From: Hofstenia miamia | Lineage: Eukaryota > Xenacoelomorpha > Acoela | DNA length: 57,818 nucleotides | Direction of reading: 5' to 3' | Assembly (NCBI GenBank): GCA_004352715.1 | Contig: SCFE01000071.1 | Coordinates: forward strand, 1,375,889 to 1,433,706 | Shown here: piece after piece, positions 1 to 11,159 of the stretch | Layout of the letters: every line of letters starts with the position of its first letter | Position numbering within the stretch: the stretch's first letter is position 1 | Made by a program: the position numbers and the translations under genes | Notes under the pieces: model-generated | Database searches by the model: none | What the model was told of the DNA's origin: nothing | Seen by the model: only the letters and a program-made list of their open reading frames with translations

Positions 1-498
1 ATCTGAGGTGGACACAGAGGCAGCAAAACGGCCAACATAGATATGAGCTTTGCGGGGAGGCGGCGGAAGTGAACTAATAGGAACAGCAGGGAGACGGCAG
101 GAAGCACTAGAACCAAAAACTGGACGAGGACGATTACGGTTAGTTGATGAAGGGATAGACTGCTTGGGAGGATGCGGTAGAGCAGAAGGAGGAGCAAGCG
201 CAGGTGTGAAACTCGGAGCAGGATTACTGGGGAGAGATGAGACAGAACGTGAGGCAGCAGCACTGTAGGAGAACATTTGGGATTGTAGTGAGGAAACATC
301 AGAGGAAAGCTTTGTGAGGGATTCAGATAAGGATGATATGACGCCAGGGCCATCATTGGAGGATGGAGTCGAGGTAGAGAGAGCAGTGACCGCTTGGCGC
401 AACAACGAAATGATGGCGTCTTTCTTCAGACCACCAACAGCGGTGGCAAACTGGGCATCGCTCAAATTTTTGAGGTCGGACAGCGAAATTGGGGGCAT
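1..498 (-). CDS. LINE ORF1-like protein, N-terminal part, runs off the window
   Basis: The minus strand is open for 166 codons from an ATG at 498-496 to the window edge. The N-terminus (MPPISLSDLKNLSDAQF) is followed by a Ser/Pro-rich linker and then, near residues 147-166, a segment of the type HIYVGRFAAS that resembles the start of the conserved domain in ORF1 (Gag-like) proteins of several animal non-LTR retrotransposons. Such proteins bind the element's own RNA. The stretch is more GC-rich than the DNA to its right and has no stops, so it is younger than most elements here. The family is not certain: the diagnostic C-terminal half lies outside the window. A host protein is less likely given the surroundings. 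Confidence 0.55.
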   Translation of the reverse strand, partial: MPPISLSDLKNLSDAQFATAVGGLKKDAIISLLRQAVTALSTSTPSSNDGPGVISSLSESLTKLSSDVSSLQSQMFSYSAAASRSVSSLPSNPAPSFTPALAPPSALPHPPKQSIPSSTNRNRPRPVFGSSASCRLPAVPISSLPPPPRKAHIYVGRFAASVSTSD

Positions 499-2029
499 AG
501 CTGAAATCTAATTAAACTGTATAATAAACAGGCAAATACTGGTAGAAATTTTTTACTGGCAAATTTAGCTTCCGAGTTTTAGCTAAAATAACCCTAAGTG
601 TTGCAATAGAATTGGTTAGAACAAAATAAAAATTGTCCCTAGAAATTATAAAAACATTAGTCAAATTATTAGACATTTCATGTATTGAAACGAATTATTT
701 CTATCAATTTCACTTAAAGCGATTGGTTATGACCTCTACAATGTGTTAAGCATTCCAGCAAAGCTAGATAGTGTTTAAAAAACAGCTATTTCTATGAAAT
801 AAATTTGCATTGCATGAATAGTCCTTGAAAAACACTTTAAGTTCGTAAAAATCGATTGATATATTGTTTGCAATTTACAAGTATTGACCCCATCGAAAAT
901 CGAAAAACACTGGCACATAGAGCTATTGATTAGCTAGAGAATGATATATTTTTTATGACGTTTGCGTCAAAATTGACTTTGCAGTAGCCTTCTGAAATTC
1001 GACTACCACACTGTTAAAATCGCTTTGCTGTAGACAGGCCAATGACTCAATATTTAAGAACTAAGGAAATCCATTTAGTAACAGAAAGTGTTATGTAATA
1101 AAATTGACGATTATAATCGATCGCATTTATGCTCTAAAAATGGTAAAAATTGATGAAATCCAAAAAATTAAAAATAGCTTCACATGGAGCTAGTAATTGT
1201 GTACATTTTGATATGTAACCCTAATCAAAACTCGCAGAGCTAGAGCATTCTGAAATGCATCCGTTTAATAGTCGAAAAACCGGTAAAGAAAGTTATAATA
1301 AATTAAAGCATTAATAATGGAAAGGGAATATTAATTAGAAATATAATAGAAACAATGGGATATAGAATTAAAGGAGCTCTAAAGAATTGTGAAAAGAGCT
1401 AAGGAATTGAATAAGAATTGGTAGAGTACTGACTGTTTAAAGATATATAGTAGAAAGATATAGTATATAGAAGAGAAAATGAAAGAAGAAATCTGTAATA
1501 TGTATAACAGAAACTCATCCAAATATAGTAGATGCACTACTTTTAGACGGTTGTCAAACTAGTAAATCAGAAAGTCCTCCAAATATATAAAATGCACTAC
1601 TTTGTATAGGATTTTGGTATAACTCACTATAGAAAGAAGCCAAATGAAGCAAAAGAGCATTCATATATCCTACAAAAAATCGAAAGGTATATATATATAT
1701 ATAGCAGAGACTCTAACGCATGTTTCTTAAATAAACATTCAAGATATGGCAACAGGGTCCATAAAGTATTCCGAAAATAACTCCAATTCCATTAAAGCTC
1801 ACTTTCTAAATGCAACCCCTAGCAAGCTAAAAGTTAACTTGTATTGAATTTCTTCATTTCATATACCCAATCTTTGAAAGATCGTACTTCAGTAAATATT
1901 TAACCGATTTTCACTAAATAAAGTTCTTAGAAAGAGCATCAAAAATTCTATATTGCAATATCAATTAATTTTAAATTTTCGTTAACTAACATTGTTTCTG
2001 AAACCTTAATTATAACAAGGTACAGAGCG
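499..2029. other. AT-rich DNA with no recognisable gene
   Basis: No credible ORF or RNA gene is seen. It holds a short TA run near 1688-1701 and two imperfect copies of a phrase ending in ATGCACTACTTT near 1530 and 1590. The left part may be 5' untranslated or promoter DNA of the element whose ORF1 starts at 498, but no terminus was found. Confidence 0.6.
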
Positions 2030-2818
2030 GACAAAATAATTACAGAACTGTATCAGCAAAGCTGACGAAGGCTCTAAAGAAGATGAAGACCTGGAAGGCG
2101 ACAGACAGAGATGAGGTACATGGAGTTCACAAATGTTCATGAGAGACTAGCAGTAGTATTGGAAGAGTATGTGGTGAGTGGGTGTCCAGATGTCCAGAGT
2201 GCATGGTAGTGGAAAGGACACTTTTGATAAAGAAGGACCACAAGAAAGGCAGTGAGGCAAGCAACTTCAGATCAATAACATGTCTGCCAACAACTTGGAA
2301 ATTGCTCACTGCTGTGATTTCAAGTAGGCTGGCGTGCTATTTAGGACAGAACAGGTTGATACCGGAGGAGCAAAAGGGATGTAGGACAAAGACGAGAGGA
2401 TGCAAATATCAGTTGTTAATAGACCAGGTAGTGGTGGAGAATTGTAGTATGAAGACAAACTTAGCAATGGCATGGATAGACTACAGGAAAACATTTGACA
2501 GCATATAAAATAGGTGGGTATTGAGGACACTAGAAGCAGACGAAACAGTTGAAGCAGAAGCACAAGGGTTAAAGGAATATGTAGAAGAGCAACTTAGAGG
2601 GTCACTACTAGAGGTCACTAAGGAGCTAAACAAGATAAGAACTGAGAGTAAAGGAAAGACAGCATTCCCAGAGAAGGATGGAATCAGAGACACAAACAAG
2701 GTATAGACAGAAGGTGATGCATGGAGAAGATTGGAGGAGCACAGAAAAGTTTGACAGAGAAGAAAGCAACAAGTGGTTAAAGAAGACATGACTAAAAAGA
2801 GAAACAGAAGCACTGATA

Positions 2819-3094
2819 ATGGCAGCACAGGAGCAAGCAAAAAGAACAAACTTGGTGAAGAAGCATATAGACAAAAGAGTAGAAGTAAGTGATAAGTGTA
2901 GGCTATGTAAGAAAGAGGCGGGGGCAGTAGATCATCTGATAGCAGAGTGTGAGAAGTTGGCACAGAATGAGTATAAGTTCAGGCATGACAAGGTGCGAAA
3001 AATGGTACATTGGAGCTTGAGCAGGCAGCATGAGTTAGAAGCAGGAGACAAGTGGTATGAGAACAGGGCACGGGGAGTCATAGAGAATAAGTAG
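2819..3094 (+). pseudogene. CCHC zinc knuckle of the R2/NeSL-type element
   Basis: This 91-codon open stretch carries C27-x2-C30-x8-H39-x4-C44 (about 2897-2950), the C-terminal CCHC knuckle found between RT and the restriction-like endonuclease in R2/NeSL-type proteins. It is followed by the conserved run around EYKFRHDKV and HWSL. A TAG at 3092 separates it from the endonuclease segment, which continues in the same frame, so that stop may be one of the more recent lesions. A frameshift separates it from the RT fragment upstream. Confidence 0.7.
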
Positions 3095-3103
3095 GTTAAG
3101 ATA

Positions 3104-3331
3104 GTGTGGGACTTCAACATTGAGACGAGCAAAGTGATAGAAGCACGGAGGTCAGACATAGTAATGGTAGACAAAGAGAAAAGATTTGCAACAGTGATGG
3201 ACATAGTAATACCAAAGGACAGGAATGTAGAAAGCAAGGAGAAAGAGAAGATAGACAAGTACAGGGAGTTGGCAGAGGAAATGGAAAGGCTGTGGAAGTT
3301 AAAGGTTGAAGTAGTCCCGGTAGTAGAATGA
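3104..3331 (+). pseudogene. Restriction-like endonuclease domain fragment (REL-ENDO)
   Basis: The reading includes WDFNIETSKVIEARRSDIVMV, then a DIVIPKD-type segment and a YRELAEEMERLW helix. These fit the endonuclease of R2/NeSL elements, whose usual catalytic signature is RPD...D...K. Here the RPD proline is serine (RSD). The following acidic and lysine positions are present (MVDKEK, VMDIVIPKD). The fragment continues out of frame towards 3400 with residues typical of the family's C-terminus. Confidence 0.65.
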
Positions 3332-3516
3332 GCACTAGGAGCAGTGAGTAAAAAAGAGATACGTGGAGGAGTTGGGAGTACCAAGTAGGTAGGGGGTAGC
3401 ACAGAAGGCAGCATTGTTAGGAACAGCTAGAGTCCTGAGGAAAGCTCTCAGACTCGCTGGGAACTGGTGAGTCCCCGAGTTGAGAGGGATACCAGCATGA
3501 AGCTGTGAGAAGTAGG

Positions 3517-3537
3517 AATAATAATTATTATTATTAT
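3517..3537. repeat. AAT/ATT microsatellite, probable 3' tail of the retrotransposon
   Basis: A run of AAT/ATT triplets directly after the last protein-like sequence of the R2/NeSL-type remnant. Its position suits a retrotransposon 3' tail. Confidence 0.5.
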
Positions 3538-3730
3538 GGTGCGAACATATTATAATGATGCTGAATACTATATCGTAAACTATTATAGGGGCGGTAAAAA
3601 ATATTATAATGGCGCTTAATATTATTACTATTATTAAGCAAAAAATTTTTGAAAACGACTGATTTTTGTTATGTATGAAATAGATTAAGCAATAAGTTAC
3701 ATCCATATTGAATTTTTTTCAATACAGTCA

Positions 3731-3921
3731 TATCTTGTGTATTTTTAATAAAAAACTTTTTAGGGGCATGCCCTTGCGAAAACTTAGATTGCTAAGCGAA
3801 TAACATTCGATTGGCTTCATACTAAGTTTACTCGCTTGTACATTAAATTTGACACCTAGAAAATGGTTTCCATTGCTTGTCTTGAAGCAATCTGGTCCGA
3901 TATTTTTGTACACACAAGATA
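3731..3921. repeat. Possible small inverted-repeat element
   Basis: ATCTTGTGTA near 3731 is matched by TACACACAAGAT near 3910 in inverted orientation. AACTTAG/CTAAGTTT near 3780 and 3825 also pair. No clear target duplication was seen, so this is tentative. Confidence 0.3.
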
Positions 3922-3988
3922 ATGTAGGACGTTAGATAATCAAACAATTTTGAACTAGTCTTTGCGTTAAATAAATTCATAAGTTTGT

Positions 3989-4190
3989 TCTAGATGTAAA
4001 ATGAAATTTAGAAGAGAATAAAGGTGGTCCGAAGTCGACCCGAGCACAATCAACGGTTTATTAAGGTCATTCTCTTAAAAAATTTTCATTAGGGCTATAA
4101 AATAGGGAAAATGATGATTGTGCTTCAAATAATGCTCAGATAGACTCCAGACTACTTTTATTCTCTTCTAAACTTTATTGTACATCTAGA
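3989..4190. repeat. Nonautonomous inverted-repeat element (MITE-like), about 200 bp
   Basis: TCTAGATGTAAAATGAAATT at 3989 is mirrored by the complement ending TACATCTAGA at 4190. The two arms match over roughly 50-60 bp, including TTTAGAAGAGAATAAA, with scattered differences. There is no ORF inside. The element could fold into a long hairpin. No clear target duplication was identified, so the superfamily is unknown. Confidence 0.6.
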
Positions 4191-4199
4191 AAGTCATTT

Positions 4200-5591
4200 T
4201 CAAGTTACTTTAAGGGAAAATCAAGAGTTGATTTTTTTAGACCGCCTGGGAAAATTAATACTCCAAGAACCAATCTATGTGTGGAACAATTGTTCAAATT
4301 ATTGTATGTCATTATCTAGTTTATCATTTAACAGTAAGATGTACTAATATTAAATAAGAAATTACATTAATATTTTAAACGCCCTTATAAAAAACCCAAT
4401 AGTTTTCATTTATACACACTATGGACGACGTTGCTTTTTCTTAATAATTTAGATTCTCAATCATAGAAAGTATTAAACATGTATATGACTGTTAATATTT
4501 GACTAAACACTGCTACTTTAATTGGTTGTGGGATAGATTTTCGATGTTTAGATATGTCTCAGTAGATAGTTTTTTTGCTGTTCGTCTCTGGCAGAGAATT
4601 GTCATCTTGAATTTGGCATCAGCTGTTGGCATGACATTAAATGATGTATTCACCAGCATCCATTCATATACATGTGTTTACAATTCATTTTTTAAAAAGA
4701 GGTAGCTCATGAAAATACTCTCATGGAAAAGTTTTTCTAGTTTATGCCACATAAGAAAATAGAAGTTCATCAATGGGGTTTATAACTTGCATTTTAGGAC
4801 TCAATGTTTAACCCCAAGCTTTGAGGAAAAGAATGTCTACTTCATTTTAACTTCTTAGTGATGTTTGGATTTTAAATGAATTTTGATAATCATTGTAATA
4901 GCAGTTGTAAGAAAACCTTTCAAAGTTCAGTTGCCTGACAATATTTCATAGAGTTATTCCTTTATCAAATATCAACTTGAATTATAACTTAGAATACAAA
5001 GTGGAAGGATAAAGCGATTCCTCTTCATATACCTCCTCAGCAACCTCTAATGTTTGTCTAAATGCAGGCAAAATTGACATGATGACCTCTTAAGACAAAA
5101 TAAAAAAAATCCAAGGAAGTGGATGTCAAATTCTGAGAATTTTCTTTTTTACATTATGATAAAAATATCTGCTGAAACACAATTCACTGCAATCTCTTTC
5201 TACGCTCATTTGATACTATTCTTGATACATGTGATTTACTTTTCATTTGCTTTGCATTTACAATATTTCATTGATGTAAGTTACATATATAATTAGGTAA
5301 ATACACAGTGAGCTAATTAGGTCATATTGAATTGCCTTACATACACAAAGTTTGACTACATTAACATTCAATGAAATAATATTGTATAATGCAACTGTAA
5401 GTTTACAAGTCAACAAAATTCAATAACAAATTAATTAAATGTCCATTCCTTACTGTCATTGAATTTGGTACTTAATATTGTGAAATATTAGGTGATTTCT
5501 TAAACTTAGGGGAAATCACTTCCCATTAAATGTGCTGGAATCGATAAAGATATTGTTTATGGCTTAGTGCCATTAGCACTAGGATACAGTC
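4200..5591. other. AT-rich DNA with no recognisable gene
   Basis: Only short ORFs with no family resemblance. The last 50 bp may belong to the LINE fragment that follows. Confidence 0.55.
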
Positions 5592-5999
5592 ATGAAAAGA
5601 GCAGCGCAAAGGTTTACGATGCTTAGACAGTTGAAGCCTGTCTGTAATGAAGACGCTCTTCGTAACATTTTTAACTGCACTGTAGTTTCGCTCTTTGATT
5701 ACTGTGCTCCGTTGTTCGTAGGTCTTGGCGACACGCTTAATGTCAAGGTTCAAAGAATTTTTTATCGTGGTCATAAGATTACTGGCAGTGAAATCAATGC
5801 TCTAAACTACGTGGCTAGGAGACAGAAATTGGCCGTCAGACTTTTCACCAAGTCATCACTTTACTCACACTGTCTAAACGATTTGTACCCTAAACTCCAG
5901 CCTAGATCTGGTCGTCTCAAAGTGGAATTCTATCGTCTTTCATTGCAAAAGTCTCAATTTTTCCCTTTTATGACGCTTTTAATCACTAAGAATTCTTAG
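5592..5999 (+). pseudogene. LINE reverse transcriptase C-terminal fragment
   Basis: An open stretch of 135 codons ends in TAG. It carries the post-RT domain common to animal LINE ORF2 proteins: an AAQRFTMLRQLKP start, VVSLFDYCAPLFVGL, a run of basic residues (here YRGHKITGSE), RRQKLAVRLF, and a C-terminal SLQKSQFFPFMTLLITKNS. The usual protein is about 900-1000 residues, so this is a 5'-truncated copy, the normal product of incomplete target-primed reverse transcription. The following 100 bp would be its 3' untranslated region. Base composition is less AT-rich than the surroundings, suggesting a fairly recent insertion. The exact clade cannot be set from this part alone. Confidence 0.75.
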
Positions 6000-6527
6000 T
6001 TTTACTACGTGTTTAAGCTTTATTTTTGATTTTATGTGCGCATGGTTCGTACCCTTCTATGTATTTGCATTTTTTATTGACTACAGGTGAAAATATACGT
6101 GTTTCTTCTTATTCAAAGTAATCTCCATTGCATTTAAATACACTTTATCACAAAATAATTGCAAAACATTAAAAAAAGAAATTGATTTACTCTATTTCCA
6201 TTATTTCAAACGAATAAATTTTGTCAAAAATATTGTGCCGTAGACAATTTAGGATAAATGACACTGTTAGTTTTTTTGTTAAATAATGTCTCATCAAATT
6301 ATTATTTCGTACAAAAGTTACTTTATCTTTATCTCGCTAAAACCCAATTACTATCGACGAAGTGATATAAATTTTCTTAATAGAAAAAAGCCTTAAATAG
6401 AAATGGAGGATATTCATGAAATTTTGAAATGTTTTAAAATATATAATTTCTATATAGTAGTTATAAATAAATATAATATATCCCAAAAATATTATTATTT
6501 CAAATATATATATATATATATATATAT
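6000..6527. other. LINE 3' UTR candidate and AT-rich DNA with a TA microsatellite
   Basis: The first part may be LINE 3' untranslated sequence. The rest is AT-rich, with a TA dinucleotide run at about 6502-6527. ORFs across it are low complexity. Confidence 0.5.
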
Positions 6528-6780
6528 TGTGGAATTGGTGAGAAATCAGCATGCATTCCTACTATTCTATTGTAGAATCACTGGGTTAAAGCTAGAGAGA
6601 ACTATGCTGGAGGACTTAATGTCAATGCAGAAGGTCACTGAGGTGAACATTGTCTAGAGTAACAGTGATTCTAAAATAACCAATAGGCAGGCAAAAAACA
6701 TTGGTAGTTTATCTTCATAACTAGTAACTGTTTAGATATCCAAATGAAAAAAACAAACATCTAAGATAACCAATTCCACA
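6528..6780. repeat. Short element with perfect 12-bp inverted ends
   Basis: TGTGGAATTGGT at 6528-6539 and ACCAATTCCACA at 6769-6780 are perfect inverted copies 253 bp apart. The TG...CA ends also fit a small solo LTR. A related phrase (GTGGCATTGGTATGAAATCAGC) starts near 35715. A second inverted-end insert lies inside it at 6571-6675. Confidence 0.5.
6571..6675. repeat. Nested ~105-bp insert with TGTAGAATCACTG ends
   Basis: It starts TGTAGAATCACTG and ends CAGTGATTCTAAA, giving about 13 bp of near-perfect inverted ends. The same start (TGTAGAATCAC) marks the 181-bp element at 21095-21275 and the gypsy LTRs at 16556 and 28382. No ORF. Confidence 0.45.
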
Positions 6781-7249
6781 GCATCACAGCAAAGCAATGT
6801 CCATAGCTAAAGGTTTAGAAAGGTTTTAAAGCCTATTTGTAACTTTATGTGTTAACCTAATTTGGATTGATTATTTCTGAACTCATAGCAGCTTTTCATC
6901 AAAACTAGAATCAGAAGGGGGTTATTCCGAAATTGTTGCTGATAACCTAGTTTCTTATCATTATAAAAAAATACTTAATTAATAACAGGGATCAAAGATA
7001 AGATATTTCAGCAAAACAATGTATATTAACTTAATGCACAATTGCAAGCATATTTATACAATAGTTTTGTTGCTATAATTGCCACCTGCACATTGCTTAA
7101 AACACTGCAATTCAAAAATTGCACATTTAATCAAACAATGCACTTAAGTAAAGGGAAATTCAATGCATAGCATCACACTACAATAAACTATGATCTCATT
7201 GTTACATCTTATTGCAACACCAGTGTGACACACTATAATCATACAATAA

Positions 7250-8030
7250 AATAATAAATTTGAGAATTTCCATGAGTGACTCTATACTATCTTATTGAGA
7301 GTTTTGAGCTGATTTATGTTTTGAATTATGATACATTAATTAACTAACTCCTCCTGCTATTATACCCTTTCCTAATAAAAGTTAAAAGTAAACAGGAAAT
7401 TGTGATAGGGAAGAGTGGCCACACTCAGCTGACCTGATATGGATAAACTTTTAGAAGAGTTACATAAGGCTAGACTCCTAATTAGATTAAGGGTAAAGAA
7501 GACATAACTCTTGGATGCAAATGGTAAACCTAAGTGCTAAGTAAACAAACCTACACTCAGTGTGTTCCTACCTCATCAGTTTAGGTGAAAGCATGAATAG
7601 TAATTCTAATAATGAAGAACAAGCAGTATGAATGCCCTAGCCATATATTGAACCTAAGTTAAGGGATATACCAATCAACTCATCTGCTGTTTGGGTGCCC
7701 CTTTCTATGCAGTTGAAAATTAGAAAAACATAATTTAATAAAAGAAAAACAAGAGAAAATAAAAGCAAAATGTATTTACTGAAGAAAAATTAAAATGAAC
7801 AAAGCTTGGATATATATACAAAATTAAAAAGTATCTGTATATAAAAGCATGAAACCATGAAAATATAAGCAAATACATGGCAGGTGCAAAATCAATTTCT
7901 GCTTAAAGTTTACCATGTTTCAAAATTATTAGAAATTCAAACTAATATATAAATGGCAACACTTTGCCAAATAACAATTGGAAATAATTCATATAATAAA
8001 ATGTTTATTATTTAATTGTTAATAATTATT
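7250..8030. repeat. Dispersed repeat, copy 1 (shared with 35712-36120)
   Basis: By eye, stretches here recur in the same orientation near 35740-36120: CTTATTGAGAGTTTTGAG, TAACTCCTCCTGCT, GAAACCATGAAAATATAAGC, and TGGCAGGTGCAAAATCAATT. The copies are diverged and have indels. No protein-coding potential is visible, so this is a noncoding family of unknown class. A stretch at about 7400-7700 is missing from the other copy and may be a separate insertion. Confidence 0.5.
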
Positions 8031-8306
8031 TGAATTCCAGATTGAAAAGTGTGGGGACTAGAAATTTTTTGTTTACCAATGCAAAAGTGTAGTGTGATAA
8101 TTAGAATAACTATATGAAAGCTTTGTTTTATTTTTAGATTAATAATGTTAATCTAAAAGGACTTACAGCATGCATTATGGGTGAATTTTAAATTACACTG
8201 TGATAACATAGATTGTGGCTATTTGACAATTAATTATTTCTAGCTTCTCACTGACAACTATTAGCTTTTAGTGATATAGATTGGCAGTTTAGCATGGCAT
8301 CACTTA

Positions 8307-9567
8307 ATTTGTTCCAACGTAAAATGTTCCAAAATGTCCCTTTAATTCACATTTATAGACATTTAATATTAAGGCAAAATTAACCTTTGTGGTAAATTGG
8401 ATATTGAATTGAAGATTCTGAGAATGGGATTAATTTAGCATTAAATTGCACGTTGATAATAAAATTGTTAGACCTTTCTTGAACCATTGTGTTATTGTTG
8501 TTTAGTAATCTATACTGTTTGTGGTAATAAACTTGAAATAGATCGTAACTTAAATAGCATCTGCATTAACTTCCATTATTGATAAATAGTCTTTTAGTAG
8601 CAGTTACGGTTTATTGTATTGTCAATATTCAATTTGAATTTCAATTTTATTATTTATTTATTTACTTGAAGATTCGTAGTGTAAATAACACAGCCATACT
8701 TATGTATGGAAATAGTAGGTCAGACTCCTACCGAATCTCCGTAAACATTAAATGATTCAGATGTTACAAACGCTGTAAATATATTTTTTTAGTTACTGTT
8801 TGTTTGCATTACATGTAAGAAAAATTTTTTTAAATTCATATTAACAAGTATAGCGAAATAATGTTATAGACAATATTGGTTTACTAGCGCCATTTTCGCG
8901 TTTTTCTATATTTATCCAATAATTTTTAACCACAAATCTAGCTTATTCACAGTTGAGATTAAATATTTCGAACACCGCAAACTGTTGTATGATATTAATA
9001 TTCGTTTGCGTTCTACATGCTATTTTATCAATAAAATGTCAATTAACAGAAAATTTACCTTTTAATGTTGAAATACAATTAAGTCCGAGCATACGTCAAT
9101 GAAAAACCATATAAGGTTCTTCAAGGATACACACTAGGATGGATGCATTTGCTGCCATCAGCTTGCAATCAATTACGATACTCTACAAGACATAATTTAA
9201 GTAGTAGTGTTCATTCATACACCAAAAATTTGAATTCGATTCCATAATAAAACAATTAGAAGATAACCATTGAAATTAAAATGACTAACTATGAAATGTA
9301 GCTTTTCAGTGCATTATATATTAAATTTCTTTGATTGTTTGTTATTTTCGATCGCTAACATTGTAAATCTAAATCAGCTAACAGAGAACTTTCGTTAAAT
9401 TAGCAGTAGCAACTCTCAATACGATTTTTCTCGATCTAAATTGCAAAACCAATTTTCTCAGAAACGTCAATATCTAATTTATAACCATTATTAATTTTGC
9501 ATTATTATGAAATGTCCACAAATTTACGTTAAAGGGACAAATTGGAAAATTTTACGTTGGAACAAAT
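8307..9567. repeat. Nonautonomous DNA element with ~60-bp TIRs and TA target duplication
   Basis: ATTTGTTCCAACGTAAAAT at 8307 is mirrored by ATTTTACGTTGGAACAAAT ending at 9567. The arms continue imperfectly for about 60 bp, including a TGTCCCTTTAA match. TA flanks both ends (8305-8306, 9568-9569), as for Tc1/mariner-like elements. No transposase remnant lies inside. A tRNA-like sequence sits at 8670-8738. Confidence 0.65.
8670..8738 (+). ncRNA. tRNA-like cloverleaf sequence
   Basis: The strand can form a tRNA-shaped cloverleaf: a perfect 7-bp acceptor stem (AGATTCG 8670-8676 with CGAATCT 8732-8738), TA linker, 4-bp D stem (GTGT/ACAC), an anticodon-like stem CCATA/TATGG with a short 6-nt loop, and a 5-bp T stem (GTAGG/CCTAC) with a 7-nt loop abutting the acceptor. 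TAGTGTAAAT resembles an A box. The T loop (TCAGACT) is not canonical and the anticodon loop is irregular, so a working cytosolic tRNA is unlikely. A tRNA pseudogene, mitochondrial-type tRNA insert or SINE head are the options. Confidence 0.45.
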
Positions 9568-10628
9568 TATAGTGCACCTTTAGCATACCACCCATTTCTT
9601 CCAAACTTTTTTAGTACTCAGAATGTTAAGAAATTGAACTCAAATAAGCATGCAAAACTTACTCAGAAGAACTAGGAAGAGAAATCATCAAAACTTGAAT
9701 TGAACTTGATTAATAATCCACTCAAAAATACCTCAAAATTGGAATTATTTTAAATTTTAATTTCTTTACCAATTGTAAATTACCATTTTTAGTTTAGAAT
9801 TATTGCAGAATAAATGTTTTTTTAACCCTAAAAAACTTGGAATTTGAAAAAAACTAAAACAAACTCAGAATTTTCATTAAAAAATACTCAAACTCAAAAT
9901 ATAAACACCTAACTATATCTAAGAAACTCAAACTTGACTCAAAAACCCTGATTTCTTTTTACTAGATTGAATCTGGTAGCCATAAAAACTTTGAATGAAT
10001 AACCATTGAATGAAAAACATTGAATGACAACCAAAAAATGAAAAACATCAAATGTAAACCATCAAATGCAAAAAAAAATTTAAACAATAACCATCAATAA
10101 AATTTACTAAATATTCATCTCTGTCATATAATTTTATGTTTTTTATTATGATATTTACACAAGTCTTCTGCCCAGCCCAATGATTTAGCCATAGGCAGCT
10201 CACACTTGCAAGCAAGACAAGTAGTGCAGAATAATTTTTTAATAAATGAATTCCATTCTTAATTTCATGAATTTATATCTATAAAAATTTACAAATCATA
10301 AATTATTAGGTTGCTTTACAACAATATTTAAGAATAAAGTAATAATATGAATTAATAAGAAAACATAATTTATTACAATTTATTTTAAAAATCATTTAAT
10401 GATTCAAACAAAGCAAGCAGTTGCCTTAATGCTGTACCTATGCTTCCTCAAATGATTAAATTTGACTCAACTCATCTCATGAAGATTTAGCTGGTAAAGC
10501 AAACACTCTGCTCATTGCTTAACATTGAAACACATCTCTATTCAAGTAGTAATGGAAACAGAAATATACTTGAGTGAGGCTCTAATCTGGTACTCAGTTT
10601 TTTAGCATTTTTTCACTTCACAGATTCT
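9568..10628. other. AT-rich DNA with no recognisable gene
   Basis: Holds an imperfect tandem of AATGAAAAACAT-like phrases at about 9990-10080 and no credible ORF. The last part may be the 5' region of the LINE whose ORF1-like sequence begins at 10629. Confidence 0.5.
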
Positions 10629-11057
10629 TTGAACAATATTCTTAAATATAAAATGTTCAAGTTGTGCATAAAAGATTATTCAAAATATGCACATCAGATT
10701 TCCTTATCAGAACTAAAATCAGTAGATTACAAGAAATACTTAAAAATTACTAATATACCTGAATATAATATTCCAAATAAATCTAATATGCTTCTTTGTG
10801 ACATGGAATCAATTAAACAAATCATAAGCATTCTAAATGAAGATGCCACTGAAATAGTTGATACATGGAGAATTGTTATGTATAAAGCTAAATATAAGCA
10901 ACAAATAATGGTAAAATTAAGATCTATTTGGGATGAAGGAAAAATTCTAACAGTTGCATACAAACTTAAAAATTTTGAAAATAAAGTCTATATTTGTAAA
11001 ATTTCATCAATACCAGGAATTGAAATAGAATGCACTCTACTGGGAGCTTGTCCATAA
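10629..11057 (+). pseudogene. LINE ORF1-like remnant
   Basis: The 142-codon ORF contains an ITNIPEYNI phrase, a helix around SIKQIISILNED, then DTWRIVMYKAKYKQQIMVKL and KILTVAYKLKNFENKVYIC. This layout (strand, helix, R-x-G-like turn, strand, helix) resembles the RRM-like/C-terminal region of ORF1 proteins in animal CR1/jockey/L1-type LINEs, which bind the element RNA. It lies about 100 bp upstream of an endonuclease-like remnant in the same orientation, as expected for ORF1 then ORF2. It is probably the C-terminal half of a longer ORF1. Recognition is by pattern only. Confidence 0.5.
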
Positions 11058-11159
11058 TGAAAATTATCACAAAGAAGATCTCAAAACTATTTTACAAAGG
11101 TAAAGTTATTTATCCAAATTTAAGTTGATTCAGAAACAATATATATCTCAATTGTTTGT

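Larger units (their letters stand above)
2030..3530 (+). pseudogene. R2/NeSL-type non-LTR retrotransposon remnant (RT fragment to 3' end)
   Basis: Plus-strand pieces match the conserved order of retrotransposons that encode a restriction-like endonuclease. At 2182-2508 lies the N-terminal RT region, with TLLIKKDHKKG, ITCLPTTWKLLT, PEEQKGCRTKTRG and AWIDYRKTFDS (a degraded motif A region). A linker piece at 2521-2706 follows in the same frame after a stop. The zinc knuckle (2897-2950) and endonuclease (3104-3331) then follow in another frame. The RT core with its catalytic YxDD box is missing, so several hundred codons have been lost near 2510-2525. In the family a full protein binds a target site, nicks it and primes reverse transcription there. 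The 3' end is an AAT/ATT-rich tail near 3517. This copy is clearly inactive. The family call rests on recognised motifs, not a search. Confidence 0.75.

Noticed and set aside
2306-3414. Several minus-strand Ser/Leu-rich ORFs
   Set aside because: Antisense shadows of the R2/NeSL-type remnant.
6403-6657. 84-codon ORF
   Set aside because: Translation of a TA microsatellite plus inverted-end elements.
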